DNA of 64,000 nucleotides from Clusia tigrina (Eukaryota; Arthropoda; Insecta; Diptera; Clusiidae), in the NCBI GenBank assembly GCA_920105625.2, contig OV050032.1, positions 76,427,879 through 76,491,878 on the forward strand. Reading direction: 5' to 3'. Position 1 is the first letter of the stretch, and each line of letters begins with the position of its first letter. Below are positions 52,601-60,400 of this stretch, in pieces. Below the pieces are notes generated by a model, which was given only the letters and a program-made list of their open reading frames with translations, was not told the DNA's origin and did no database searches. A program made the position numbers and the translations under genes.

Positions 52601-53472
52601 CATGACTTCAATGGGAGAGTAAGGATTCTATTCTTATTATCATCATAAAATGATAACTGTTTCTCCAGCGCATCCAGTATGGTGCGGCCCCAGAGATTAT
52701 CGCGGCCAATTATCCCATCGGCCGGGATACCTTCCCTATCCAATTCAACTGCGTGCACTCTAAAACTCATTCCCTTAACTTTACTGTGCCCTATTTTAAG
52801 TGACCCCAGTGTTCTGATGCAACCTCCGAACGCTCCATTAAGCGTTCTTACATCTTGTGGGTTAATAACTAGTCCTTTCCGTAAAACACTAGATTTTACG
52901 AGGCTAGTATCCGCCCCTGAATCTACCAAAAGCACTAGCTTTCCACTAGCTGCCTCCTTGCAGGGTATCTCGATGAAAGCATCTCCTACCCTGCTCACAA
53001 CGAAACAACGCCCTTTTGACTCCAAAATGGACGCGTATCTACTTCCTAACTCTTCCAATTTTCTCCTCCATGCACCACAGTTATGCCTTACAACCCTATA
53101 CTCCCTCAAAATTACCGCTAATACCTTAACTAGACATCCTCGTACCACGTACGCGGCGATTGGCCTATACTCTCTAATCTTATTGAAACTTAATCTAAGT
53201 GCTAGAATCATCACAGTTACCCAAATCAATACGCAATCAAAAATTTTCTCCCGGAGAGACTCTTGCTCATCCGTCACTTGAACCATTGTTCTTACAATTC
53301 TTGGTACGTGGTATTGGAGAGCCTCTTGCTCCTCCTTTTCCTGGACTGTACTTCCTACATTACCAGTCACACGTACCTTCGGCCTAACTGTTACTTCCTT
53401 ACTTTTGGCTTTCCAGTCTACTGGCCTCGACTGGGCCGCTGGAAGTTTCCCTGGTTCCTCTGTTGGAACTGC
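49630..53472 (-). CDS. pol: Pol polyprotein: protease, reverse transcriptase, RNase H, integrase
   Basis: Copies the element RNA into DNA and inserts it. The frame opens after a TAG at 53,473-53,475 and has no early ATG, so it must be made as Gag-Pol by -1 frameshifting. Residues are counted from the codon ending at 53,370. Protease: DSGA at 150-153 and IIGRD at 220-224. Reverse transcriptase: STLDLASGYHQ around 513-523 and YLDD at 578-581. RNase H: TTDAS (D727), the E766/E768 pair, YTDH (D793) and DALSR (D836). Integrase: zinc site H909, H916, C946, C949; catalytic D978, D1038, E1074 (D-35-E spacing); GPY at 1208-1210. All catalytic residues are present and the 1,246 codons are unbroken. Residues about 44-60 and 72-90, ahead of the protease, are strongly hydrophobic, which is unusual. 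It would be functional if translated, but the TAA in gag lies upstream. Confidence 0.95.
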   Translation of the reverse strand, partial: AVPTEEPGKLPAAQSRPVDWKAKSKEVTVRPKVRVTGNVGSTVQEKEEQEALQYHVPRIVRTMVQVTDEQESLREKIFDCVLIWVTVMILALRLSFNKIREYRPIAAYVVRGCLVKVLAVILREYRVVRHNCGAWRRKLEELGSRYASILESKGRCFVVSRVGDAFIEIPCKEAASGKLVLLVDSGADTSLVKSSVLRKGLVINPQDVRTLNGAFGGCIRTLGSLKIGHSKVKGMSFRVHAVELDREGIPADGIIGRDNLWGRTILDALEKQLSFYDDNKNRILTLPLKSWQEGTVNRVKNCREVVNARSTRVVTMRVNTKLRTVVLHKQQLAEGVYMGETITHVDKGKVYACVLNASEEDYYMDKDFRPKFTSYDSFKEPNYGTVNQIKQIDVRKRMERVLESLKLDPSVNTEEKASIEAICMSFHDIFLLEGDQLTYTPEVEHEIPTRVDQAPINQKQYRLPQAHKDEVNRQVEGMLKDNIISPSISPWNSPIILVPKKGGAQGQKKWRMVVDFRKLNDATIKQVFPIPRIEEILDQLGHSRYFSTLDLASGYHQVLVDTQDKQKTAFSTGLGHYEFNRMPFGLTGAPATFQRLMNHVLTGLQGLDCFVYLDDIVIYGKNLQQHSQRLRKVLQKLREHNLKLNTEKCQFLRREVVYLGHRCSEAGALPDPQKVECVRNLAVKRNRKEVQAFLGLVNYYRKFVEGLAGIALPINKLLRKEAKFEWTERCQQAFERLKEIISSPPILAYPDFEQTFLLTTDASNEALGAVLSQGEVGNDRPIAFASRALGDTEKRYSTIEKEFLAIVWATKNFRAYLLGRPFKIYTDHQPLRGIANLKDQTSRLARFRHKLSEYDFEIIYKPGKKNLNADALSRVPQAQKVSVVQTRAKARSDKEKTERIQGDKIDATGNVSNAGDVADEQRASSVEWLKDIKDIQAVLKGFHDSPLGGHQGFWKTHDRIRRVYGWKGMLKDIKKYVRSCPKCQANKSSRLTKMPMVLTDTPKQPFDKVHMDIVGILPETVSGNKYILTFQDDFSKYMACVAIPDAEASTVAKAFFDEIIARYNIPKVLITDNGSNFVSKLFSETCKMLGIKKLHITPYHPQANGSLERSHRPLAEYLRSFAKEDGSNWDQWLTTAMHVHNNTVHVSTKQTPFRTLYGFDFNMPANLKRKCAPVYNADDPNKVQKYQLQRAHELVRENQECAKRVGREAYNKVLNPVVSHVGDQVLMRNQARRNKFSPMWIGPYMVAEIRSPVTTVVTIKGKSKKLHNNLLKLFHVRPHT
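53409..53451 (-). promoter_or_regulatory. Probable -1 ribosomal frameshift signal between gag and pol
   Basis: The minus strand has G GGA AAC (53,445-53,451), which fits the X XXY YYZ rule and is in register with the gag frame. A -1 slip there enters exactly the pol frame. The two frames overlap only from 53,472 to 53,418, and the heptamer lies in that 55-bp window. Seven bases downstream comes GGCC (53,434-53,437), then CAGTC, then GGCC (53,423-53,426), then GACTG (53,414-53,418). GGCC can pair with GGCC and CAGTC with GACTG in interlocked order, a compact pseudoknot; an alternative is a simple 6-bp hairpin CCAGTC/GACTGG. The heptamer and frames are seen directly; the structure is inferred. 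Confidence 0.75.
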
Positions 53473-53585
53473 CTATCCCTGCACTCCGCAGCTCGATGTC
53501 CCATCCGACCACATGAAAAGCATTTCATCCCCTGTTGGGTGTTGCCTAACCTTTGTCCTCCTCTAGTATCCCAGTTTGGCCGCTG
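53418..53585 (-). pseudogene. gag: Downstream part of gag after the TAA, with third zinc knuckle
   Basis: Directly after the TAA and in the same frame, 55 codons are open up to a TAG at 53,418-53,420. They encode CFSCGRMGHRAAEC, a perfect CX2CX4HX4C knuckle, followed by a Gln/Arg/Asn-rich tail. The segment also contains the slippery site from which pol would be entered. The clean coding content implies recent or continuing selection on it as part of Gag, so the TAA is either a new nonsense change in this copy or a programmed readthrough stop. Confidence 0.75.
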
Positions 53586-55751
53586 TTAACCATTCCCAGT
53601 GCTGAAAGGATTTCTTCCTTGGTTAATCCCTTCCGTTGAGCCGACTGGAGGACCACTACCCCTGCTGTCCCTTAAGGGTGGATCTGGGCGCCTCGTAGCT
53701 AGCTGCCTTCTACTTTGATCCCATTTATTGTCTAATTGACACTGCCTACTTGCCTCATGACCATATGTTTGGCACTCCATACAATAGGGTGTATTCTTGC
53801 GTGTAATGCATTCATCTCTTGTATGGCCTGGCCTATGGCAGAACGAACATGTGGGAGCCCTCTGTACACCCTCCCTGTGCGGTTTTCTCTGATACGTGGC
53901 TCTGCTGTCGGAGACTCCGGGATTATACGCTCCTCTGTACACGTTTGGGACGGAATTAATTCCTTCTCTATCCATGACAGCGGCAGTTAAACTGTCCTGT
54001 CTATTTTCAAACATATGTATCTCCCCCAAACCAGTCGTACTCCGTTCCACAAGGACTTGTGCTCTAATTGCTTCTTCTACCAACTCCTCCAGATTTCCTG
54101 TTTTGCTATTCAGCATATGAATCTTTAGAGCGGAGTTGCGGAGCCCCACTACGAAAGTCGTTAACACCGACTTGTCAACTTCGTATAATAACGCGGTATC
54201 ACCAACGCCATCGTACTTACTCTTGATTACTTCTTGGGCCATCATCCGAAGTGACTCCAAACGCCTGGCAAAGGCGCGTATGTCTTCACCTGCCAGTTGT
54301 TTCCCGATTCTAATTTCTTCGGATATGTCTTCCAGAGTTCTCTCCTTTAGATAAGTTCTCTTCAGAAGGCCGTAAAGTTCATTCACACTGGCGAATTGTT
54401 TTGGCAGCACAAGGTTGTACGCATCTCCAAATAACCTTTGCTTAACACAGTCAAAGAAGTCCTGCAACTCATCAGGGCCTATGCTTCGCTTTGCAAGTTC
54501 ACAACCTTGAATGAACCTACTGAGTTCGGACCTTAAATCTTCTGAAGCAGCACCAGTAAACACAGGTACTAGCCTGGACACGGTCTCTGAAATCTCCTCT
54601 ATACCCATTTTACGTATTTTTGTTTTACTTATGACCGGTAAAACTTGAGCGCTATCTTTGTGGGTGGTTCCTAGATTCACTTCTCCCGGATCTGAGAGGT
54701 AATTGACCAATGACGGACTCAAACTAATTAGTCTTCGATCGTTTGTTCGTACAGGCGAAATACTGTCCACAGTATTGGGCCTTTGCTGCACCGTTACTGC
54801 TTCTGGATCGTTTGGTGGATATACCTGATTTTTATTATTTATCGGACTTTCCGGAGAAAATGGCTCGACACCGATTTCCGATGCGCCAAACAAAAATCCC
54901 GCTTCCCTCTCTTCACTCAATACTAATCTGGGCTTTACCACTCGGTTTATCCCTTCTGGTGTTAGATACTCCGGCCAGCGCACTTCCGGTGGCAATGTCA
55001 ATACCGTCTGTGTAAAGCCAGCCGATGCTGATTTCGATCTCTCCCTATTCAGTGAGGTCCTATTGGTCGCCCGTCCTTTTTTCAATTCCGCACACTCCTT
55101 TTCCAACAGCGTTGCTGCTTCCTCTGTTTCCGTCAATCTCTGAGAAAGTTCCTTTACCTTTTTCTCAAGATACTCTTTTTGTGCTCTCAAATCTTCTGTT
55201 TTCTTATGAAAACTGAATAACTTTTCTTCTGTTCTTCTTTGGATTGCCGTAAAGGCTTGATCCGCTACTTCTAATGGTGACACAGCTCCTCCGGCATTCG
55301 CCTGCTTCCACAATTCCTGAGCTTCTTCCCTGCTCGTACTCGCTTCGAACTGGTCAACTATCTTCCCAGTAAACAGTTCCACCTCTGACTGCATTGATTT
55401 CAATCTGTTCCTTACTTCCTCGTCTGGTGAAACCAAACTCACAGTTTGCTGTCCTAATTCCTCTAATTCAGAACTAAATGTATCTGCCCATTCGTTGATC
55501 AGACTATTTATGTAGTCTGCGTAATTTTCCGCAAAATATTTTCCCTTGCCGTACTCAACTGCGTGAGGCAACAACAGTCCGTGATTATTGTTGAACTCTC
55601 TCCCCAGACCTTGCAACTGTGTTATTCGCTTGCGATAATACACGTTGTCCTTACGTAACCTGCCGTCTTTCTTAAAATTACGGACCAGCTTTTCAATCGT
55701 TTCGCCAATTTGTTCCTGTCTCAGCAGTAATCCTTGCGCTTCCTTCGTCAT
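53586..55751 (-). CDS. gag: Gag polyprotein, ending early at an in-frame TAA
   Basis: Structural protein that forms the particle and packages RNA. I start it at the ATG at 55,749-55,751 (first residues MTKEAQGLL); the frame is open 11 codons further upstream but without an ATG. It gives 721 residues. Residues about 165-225 are rich in heptad-like Leu, Glu and Lys and should form a coiled coil. Residues about 375-570 resemble a Ty3/Gypsy capsid in length and helix-rich composition. Near the C-terminus are two zinc knuckles: CSFCHRPGHTRDEC (residues 635-648, CX2CX4HX4C) and CMECQTYGHEASRQC (657-671, CX2CX4HX5C, one residue longer than usual). The frame stops at TAA (53,586-53,588), but the same frame stays open for 55 more codons and holds a third, canonical knuckle. 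This suggests that the ancestral Gag was longer or that the stop is read through. Confidence 0.9.
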   Translation of the reverse strand: MTKEAQGLLLRQEQIGETIEKLVRNFKKDGRLRKDNVYYRKRITQLQGLGREFNNNHGLLLPHAVEYGKGKYFAENYADYINSLINEWADTFSSELEELGQQTVSLVSPDEEVRNRLKSMQSEVELFTGKIVDQFEASTSREEAQELWKQANAGGAVSPLEVADQAFTAIQRRTEEKLFSFHKKTEDLRAQKEYLEKKVKELSQRLTETEEAATLLEKECAELKKGRATNRTSLNRERSKSASAGFTQTVLTLPPEVRWPEYLTPEGINRVVKPRLVLSEEREAGFLFGASEIGVEPFSPESPINNKNQVYPPNDPEAVTVQQRPNTVDSISPVRTNDRRLISLSPSLVNYLSDPGEVNLGTTHKDSAQVLPVISKTKIRKMGIEEISETVSRLVPVFTGAASEDLRSELSRFIQGCELAKRSIGPDELQDFFDCVKQRLFGDAYNLVLPKQFASVNELYGLLKRTYLKERTLEDISEEIRIGKQLAGEDIRAFARRLESLRMMAQEVIKSKYDGVGDTALLYEVDKSVLTTFVVGLRNSALKIHMLNSKTGNLEELVEEAIRAQVLVERSTTGLGEIHMFENRQDSLTAAVMDREGINSVPNVYRGAYNPGVSDSRATYQRKPHREGVQRAPTCSFCHRPGHTRDECITRKNTPYCMECQTYGHEASRQCQLDNKWDQSRRQLATRRPDPPLRDSRGSGPPVGSTEGINQGRNPFSTGNG

Positions 55752-55784
55752 ATCCCAAATGCCAGAACAGATGTCGTATCCCAA

Positions 55785-56965
55785 TTACAAATAAAAATCC
55801 AATAATTGATAAAACTTGTTATTAACTTATCCCAATATTTTATTCCATCTTACTTATTGATAAATACCAATTTAAAAAAAAACATTCCACCGTAAATTCT
55901 ATCTTTATATACATATTCTGCTATACTTGTTTTCCATCACAAAGTTCCGCTGTCTACCGGCGTCCATTAAGTTCTTCCATCAAAGCAAATTGGTCCTTGA
56001 CTTCTTCACAAATACTGCTTGTTTTCCACTCACCATCTTTAATACTCCCAATGGTCATATGTTTGTAAAAACCGCAATTTGATTTACCGGCAAAAGTGTC
56101 TTGATTCATTCCCGGAAATTTGAATCCATATTTAAAAATAAACCCGTAACGTATGCGCCACATAATAATAGCATTTAAATGTTTTCTTCAACATTGCTAC
56201 GCAAATCGCATTGTTTTTAAAATATTTCAACTAATTCCCAAGAAGTTTTTGGTTTCGCAAAATTATTGCCAAAAATATTCACACCCAAAGAAAGAAATTT
56301 TACCGTAGAACCATACGCATTTTCATTATCGCACAATGATATGCTTGCATGCTTCGTATTTTTAGTACGTAAAATTACTTTAACGTCGCTACGCAAAATT
56401 GTAGTTTCCGAACTACTTAAACTCGATGCACAACACGTGTTGTAAACATTTCTCGAAATATCTTTACCTAGTACCCTAAGCTCAAAATGCCAAATATTTA
56501 AATCAAATGTTCTATGTTTGTTTTCAAACAACCTAAATTTAGAACATCTGAATTTAAACAATATAAAAATAATTTAAATGTCTCCAATATAGATGACATT
56601 GGCTTAATAAACCATATAAATGTCCCTCACGTCAAACAAACTCAAATCCCCTACAAAAAAAATCCTCACAGCTAGGATGCACATACATAGACCGTCCGAT
56701 CATACTGACGGTTTATGGTTGCCATTCAAAGCTGCGTGCAACAGCGCAAACGCGCCTGTAGGTTGCAACTTCTTTGACCAGCGCTACGGCGCCTTCAGGG
56801 TCGCAGAAGTATCTACTTAGATTACGCTATTATACACTCTACTCACCCAAATTTTTTCCGATGTCATCTTTATTCCACAGTGTCCTTCGATGAGGTCCTT
56901 CGAATTCGTTGCAGGATGCCTCTCTGCTTCAGGGTTCCTTGCCCTGGGATTACTCCAATAGGTCC
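55785..56965. other. Leader between primer site and gag
   Basis: About 1.2 kb of untranslated leader in the sense of the element, longer than in most insect Gypsy elements. It holds two small minus-strand frames, 56,561-56,217 and 56,163-55,954, described separately or under findings. A packaging signal is expected here but cannot be recognised. No RNA gene was seen. Confidence 0.6.
56217..56561 (-). CDS. Hypothetical 114-codon frame in the leader
   Basis: ATG at 56,559-56,561, TAA at 56,217-56,219. The product begins MFKFRCSKFR and has no motif I recognise. The middle (residues about 55-85) alternates polar and hydrophobic residues like a beta-rich domain, with SDVKVILRTKNTKHASISL as the clearest run. 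It precedes gag in the same orientation, so it would be an upstream frame on the genomic RNA. It may be chance in AT-rich DNA, a remnant of captured host sequence, or an accessory frame. No initiation context or homology supports it strongly. Confidence 0.25.
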   Translation of the reverse strand: MFKFRCSKFRLFENKHRTFDLNIWHFELRVLGKDISRNVYNTCCASSLSSSETTILRSDVKVILRTKNTKHASISLCDNENAYGSTVKFLSLGVNIFGNNFAKPKTSWELVEIF

Positions 56966-56983
56966 TTTAGACCGGCTGCGCCA
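56966..56983 (-). other. Primer binding site, probably serine tRNA
   Basis: On the minus strand, three bases after the LTR end, comes TGGCGCAGCCGGTC. TGG pairs with the CCA end of a tRNA, and the next bases fit the 3' acceptor and T-stem of insect serine tRNAs that end in ACCGGCTGCGCCA or close variants. Errantivirus relatives such as 17.6 and 297 are known to use serine tRNA. The assignment is from remembered tRNA ends, not from a search. Confidence 0.75.
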
Positions 56984-57124
56984 AAATGTTGGGGACCTCG
57001 AGTCCTTGCCTGGTTGGGGACGTCCTGTCGCAGTTCTTCGGGCGCGTGCTGAAAACTTAAGAGCCCTAACGTTGAATTTAAACACTTATTGCTTTACAGT
57101 TTCAAAACACAAGAAGAGAAGAGA

Positions 57125-57130
57125 TTTATT
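57125..57130 (-). promoter_or_regulatory. Possible polyadenylation signal in the LTR
   Basis: AATAAA on the minus strand, close to the expected start of the R region. In the 3' LTR copy (46,432-46,437) it could direct 3' end formation. Its nearness to the TATA box means R would begin almost at the signal. Confidence 0.4.
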
Positions 57131-57146
57131 CTTACGAAACCTAATG

Positions 57147-57154
57147 CTTATATA
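57147..57154 (-). promoter_or_regulatory. TATA box of the 5' LTR
   Basis: The minus strand reads TATATAAG, a strong match to the TATA consensus, inside the 5' LTR and about 160 bp before its downstream end. The start site would lie about 25-30 bp further on, near 57,120. The same motif is at 46,454-46,461 in the 3' LTR. Confidence 0.65.
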
Positions 57155-57226
57155 CTATTTTTAAAAACCTATCTCAGTCTGTGAACTGACCTTTCTGGTG
57201 TTCCAGTTCTGCACCTGTTAATTGGT

Positions 57227-57264
57227 GTCAGTTGGTCAAGCCAACTGACCCACTTCAAAAGTGG
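57227..57264. promoter_or_regulatory. Two adjacent hairpins in LTR U3
   Basis: The plus strand carries GTCAGTTGG, a 5-base loop, CCAACTGAC, then immediately CCACTT, CAA, AAGTGG. Both inverted repeats are perfect, with 9 and 6-bp arms. They lie about 75-115 bp upstream of the TATA box in the direction of transcription. The same pair is at 46,534-46,571 in the other LTR. The function is unknown; a protein-binding site is a guess. Confidence 0.6.
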
Positions 57265-57493
57265 CGACGGTGCACTATGCTGCCCTCGTCGACTCGACTG
57301 CGGAACTGTAACACCCTAAAAGCTTACATAATAACGTTGCACAGATCACATTAACTTGAAATACTTAAACCCTAGAAGTATGCCTTATTATAGCACCGTT
57401 TTAGCACATGCTAATTTAACATAGTGTGGCATCTATTAGGAGTCGGTGCTGTGAGTAAACTACACGTAGGTAGTATGGTTCTAACTCACAACA

Positions 57494-57497
57494 TATC
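57494..57497. repeat. Target site duplication, right copy (TATC)
   Basis: Identical to the left copy at 46,290-46,293 and directly follows the CACAACA end of the LTR. Confidence 0.95.
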
Positions 57498-60400
57498 TTT
57501 TTACTGGAGCGTCATAAAACATTGAAATTTTGTAACAATAAAGTACTCGAGGCTCTTGTCAATTTAAGCTATCGCTCAAAGCTATGCTACCCTTCAGTCC
57601 CAATTCAAACACTCATAAAACTTCAAATGGCCCTAACTTCTATACGATACGTCCTACACCGATCAAAGTTTGCAACATACAAATGCTTGTAACTTTTTAC
57701 TGGAGCGTCATAAAACCTTGAAATTTTGTAACAATAAAGTACTCGAGCCTCTTGTCAATTTAAGCTATCGTTCAAAGCTATGCTACCCTTTAGTCCCAAA
57801 TCAAACACTGATAAAAATTCAAATGGCCCTAACTTCTATAGGGTACGTCCTACACCTATCAAAGTTTGCAACATACAAATGCTTGTATCTTTTTACTGGA
57901 GCGTCATAAAACCTTGAAATTTTGTAACAATAAAGTACTCGAGCCTCCTGTCAATTTAAGCTATCGCTCAAAGTTATGCTACCCTTGAGTCCCAAATCAA
58001 ACACTGATAAAACTTCAAATGGCCCTAACTTCTATACGGTACGTCCTACACTATCAAAGTTTGCAACATACAAATGCGTGTAACTTTTTACTGGATCGTC
58101 ATAAAACCTTGAAATTTTGTAACAATAAAGTACTCGAGCCGCTTGTCAATTTAAGCTATCGCTCAAAGCTATGCTACCCTTGAGTCCCAAATCAAACACT
58201 CATAAAACTTCAAATGGCCCTAACTTCTATACGGTACGTCCTACACCGATCAAAGTTTGCAACATACAAATGCTTGTAACTTTTTACTGGAGCGTCATAA
58301 AACCTTGAAATTTTGTAACAATAAAGTACTCGAGCCTCTTGTCAATTTAAGCTATCGCTCAAAGCTATGCTACCCTTGAGTCCCAAATCAAACACTGATA
58401 AAACTTCAAATGGCCCTAACTTCTATACGGTACGTCCTACACCTATCAAAGTTTGCAACATACAAATGCGTGTAACTTTTTACTGGAGCGTCATCAAACC
58501 TTGAAATTTTGTAACAATAAAGTACTCGAGCCTCTTGTCAATTTAAGCTATCGTTCAAAGATATGCTACCCTTGAGTCCCAATTCAAACACTCATAAAAC
58601 TTCAAATGGCCCTTACTTCTATACGGTACGTACTACACCGATCAAAGTTTGCAACATACAAATGTTTGTAACTTTTTACTGGAGCGTCATAAAACCTTGA
58701 AATTTTGTAACAATAAAGTACTCGAGCCGCTTGTCAATTTAAGCTATCGCTCAAAGCTATGCTACCCTTGAGTCCCAATTCAAACACTCATAAAACTTCA
58801 AATGGCCCTAACTTCTATACGGTACGTCCTACACTGATCAAAGTTTGCAACATACAAATGCTTGTAACTTTTTACTGGTGCGTCATAAAACCTTGAAATT
58901 TTGTAACAATAAAGTACTCGAGCCTCTTGTCAATTTAAGCTATCGCTCAAAGCTATGCTACCCTTGAGTCCCAAATCAAACACTGATAAAACTTCAAATG
59001 GCCCTAACTTCTATAGGGTACGTCCTAGAGCTATCAAAGTTTGCAACATACAAATGCTTGTATCTTTTTACTGGAGCGTCATAAAACCTTGAAATTTGGT
59101 AACAATAAATTACTCGAGCCTCTTGTCAATTTAAGGTATCGCTCAAAGCTATGCTACCCTTGAGTCCCAAATCAAACACTGATAAAACTTCAAATGGCCC
59201 TAACTTCTATACGGTACGTCCTACACCTATCAAAGTTGTCAACATACAAATGCGTGAAACTTTTTACTGGAGCGTCATAAAACCTTGAAATTTTGTAACA
59301 ATAAAGTACTCGAGCCTCTTGTCAATTTAAGCTATCGCTCAAAGCTATGCTACCCTTGAGTCCCAATTCAAATATTCATAAAACTTCAAATGGCCCTAAC
59401 ATCTATACGGTACGTCCTACACCGATCAAAGTTTGCAACATACAAATGCTTCTATCTTTTTACTGGAGCGTCATAAAACCTTGAAATTTTGTAACAATAA
59501 AGTACTCGAGCCTCTTGTCAATTTAAGCTATCGCTCAAAGCTATGCTACCCTTGAGTCCCAAATTTAACACAGATAAAACTTCAAATGCCCCTAACTTCT
59601 ATACGGTACGTCCTACACCTATCAAAGTTTGCAACATACAAATGCTTGTATCTTTTTACTGGAGCGTCATAAAACATTGAAATTTTGTAACAATAAAGTA
59701 CTCGAGGCTCTTGTCAATTTAAGCTATCGCTCAAAGCTATGCTACCCTTGAGTCCCAATTCAAACACTCATTAAACTTCAAATGGCCCTAACTTCTATAC
59801 GATACGTCCTACACCGATCAAAGTTTGCAACATACAAATGCTTGTAACTTTTTACTGGAGCGTCATAAGACCTTGAAATTTTGTAACAATAAAGTACTCG
59901 AGCCTCTTGTCAATTTAAGCTATCGTTCAAAGCTATGCAACCCTTTAGTCCCAAATCAAACACTGATAAAAATTCAAATGGCCCTAACTTCTATAGGGTA
60001 CGTCCTACACCTATCAAAGTTTGCAACATACAAATGCTTGTATCTTTTTACTGGAGCGTCATAAAACCTTGAAATTTTGTAACAATAAAGTACTCGAGCC
60101 TCCTGTCAATTTAAGCTATCGCTCAAAGTTATGCTACCCGTGAGTCCCAAATCAAACACTGATAAAACTTCAAATGGCCCTAACTTCTATACGGTACGTC
60201 CTACACCTATCAAAGTTTGCAACATACAAATGCGTGTAACTTTTTACTGGAGCGTCATAAAACCTTGAAATTTTGTAACAATAAAGTACTCGAGCCGCTT
60301 GTCAATTTAAGCTATCGCTCAAAGCTATGCTACCCTTGAGTCCCAAATCAAACACTCATAAAACTTCAAATGGCCCTAACTTCTATACGGTACGTCCTAC

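Larger units (their letters stand above)
46294..57493 (-). mobile_element. Ty3/Gypsy LTR retrotransposon with env-like remnant, 11.2 kb
   Basis: A full-length element inserted into the satellite on the minus strand. It has 507-bp LTRs, a primer site, gag, pol in the order protease, reverse transcriptase, RNase H, integrase, a broken env-like region, and a polypurine tract touching the 3' LTR. The Pol order and the GPY motif after the integrase place it in Ty3/Gypsy (Metaviridae). Its 11.2 kb length exceeds most insect Gypsy elements (commonly 5-8 kb) because of a 1.2 kb leader and 2.8 kb between pol and the 3' LTR. One LTR mismatch marks it as young, but gag-pol carries one in-frame stop and env is broken, so this copy is probably not autonomous. 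The closest named family cannot be fixed by eye; the serine-tRNA primer fits the 17.6/297/Tom relatives, while parts of the reverse transcriptase look more like 412/mdg1 or Osvaldo types. Confidence 0.95.
56987..57493 (-). repeat. 5' LTR (right end on the plus strand), 507 bp
   Basis: Second LTR, same length and ends as the one at 46,294. It lies upstream of gag on the minus strand and is followed there by the primer binding site, so it is the 5' LTR and holds the promoter. A TATATAAG box and, about 20 bp downstream, AATAAA are present on the minus strand. Two adjacent hairpins lie upstream of the TATA box. Confidence 0.97.

Noticed and set aside
53368..53370. GTG as the start of Pol.
   Set aside because: The frame is open upstream to 53,472 and lacks an ATG; entry by -1 frameshift at 53,445-53,451 explains it better than a GTG start in a eukaryote.
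50186..53587. Plus-strand frames of 62-200 codons opposite pol (for example 50,186-50,773 and 52,679-53,281).
   Set aside because: Antisense shadows of the pol frame; no motifs and no independent signal.
53736..55216. Plus-strand frames of 63-90 codons opposite gag.
   Set aside because: Antisense shadows of the gag frame.
56870..57164. Frames of 71 and 94 codons crossing from the leader into the LTR.
   Set aside because: They span the primer site and LTR boundary, where coding sequence is not expected, and contain no motif. A similar frame in the other LTR comes only from the repeated LTR sequence.
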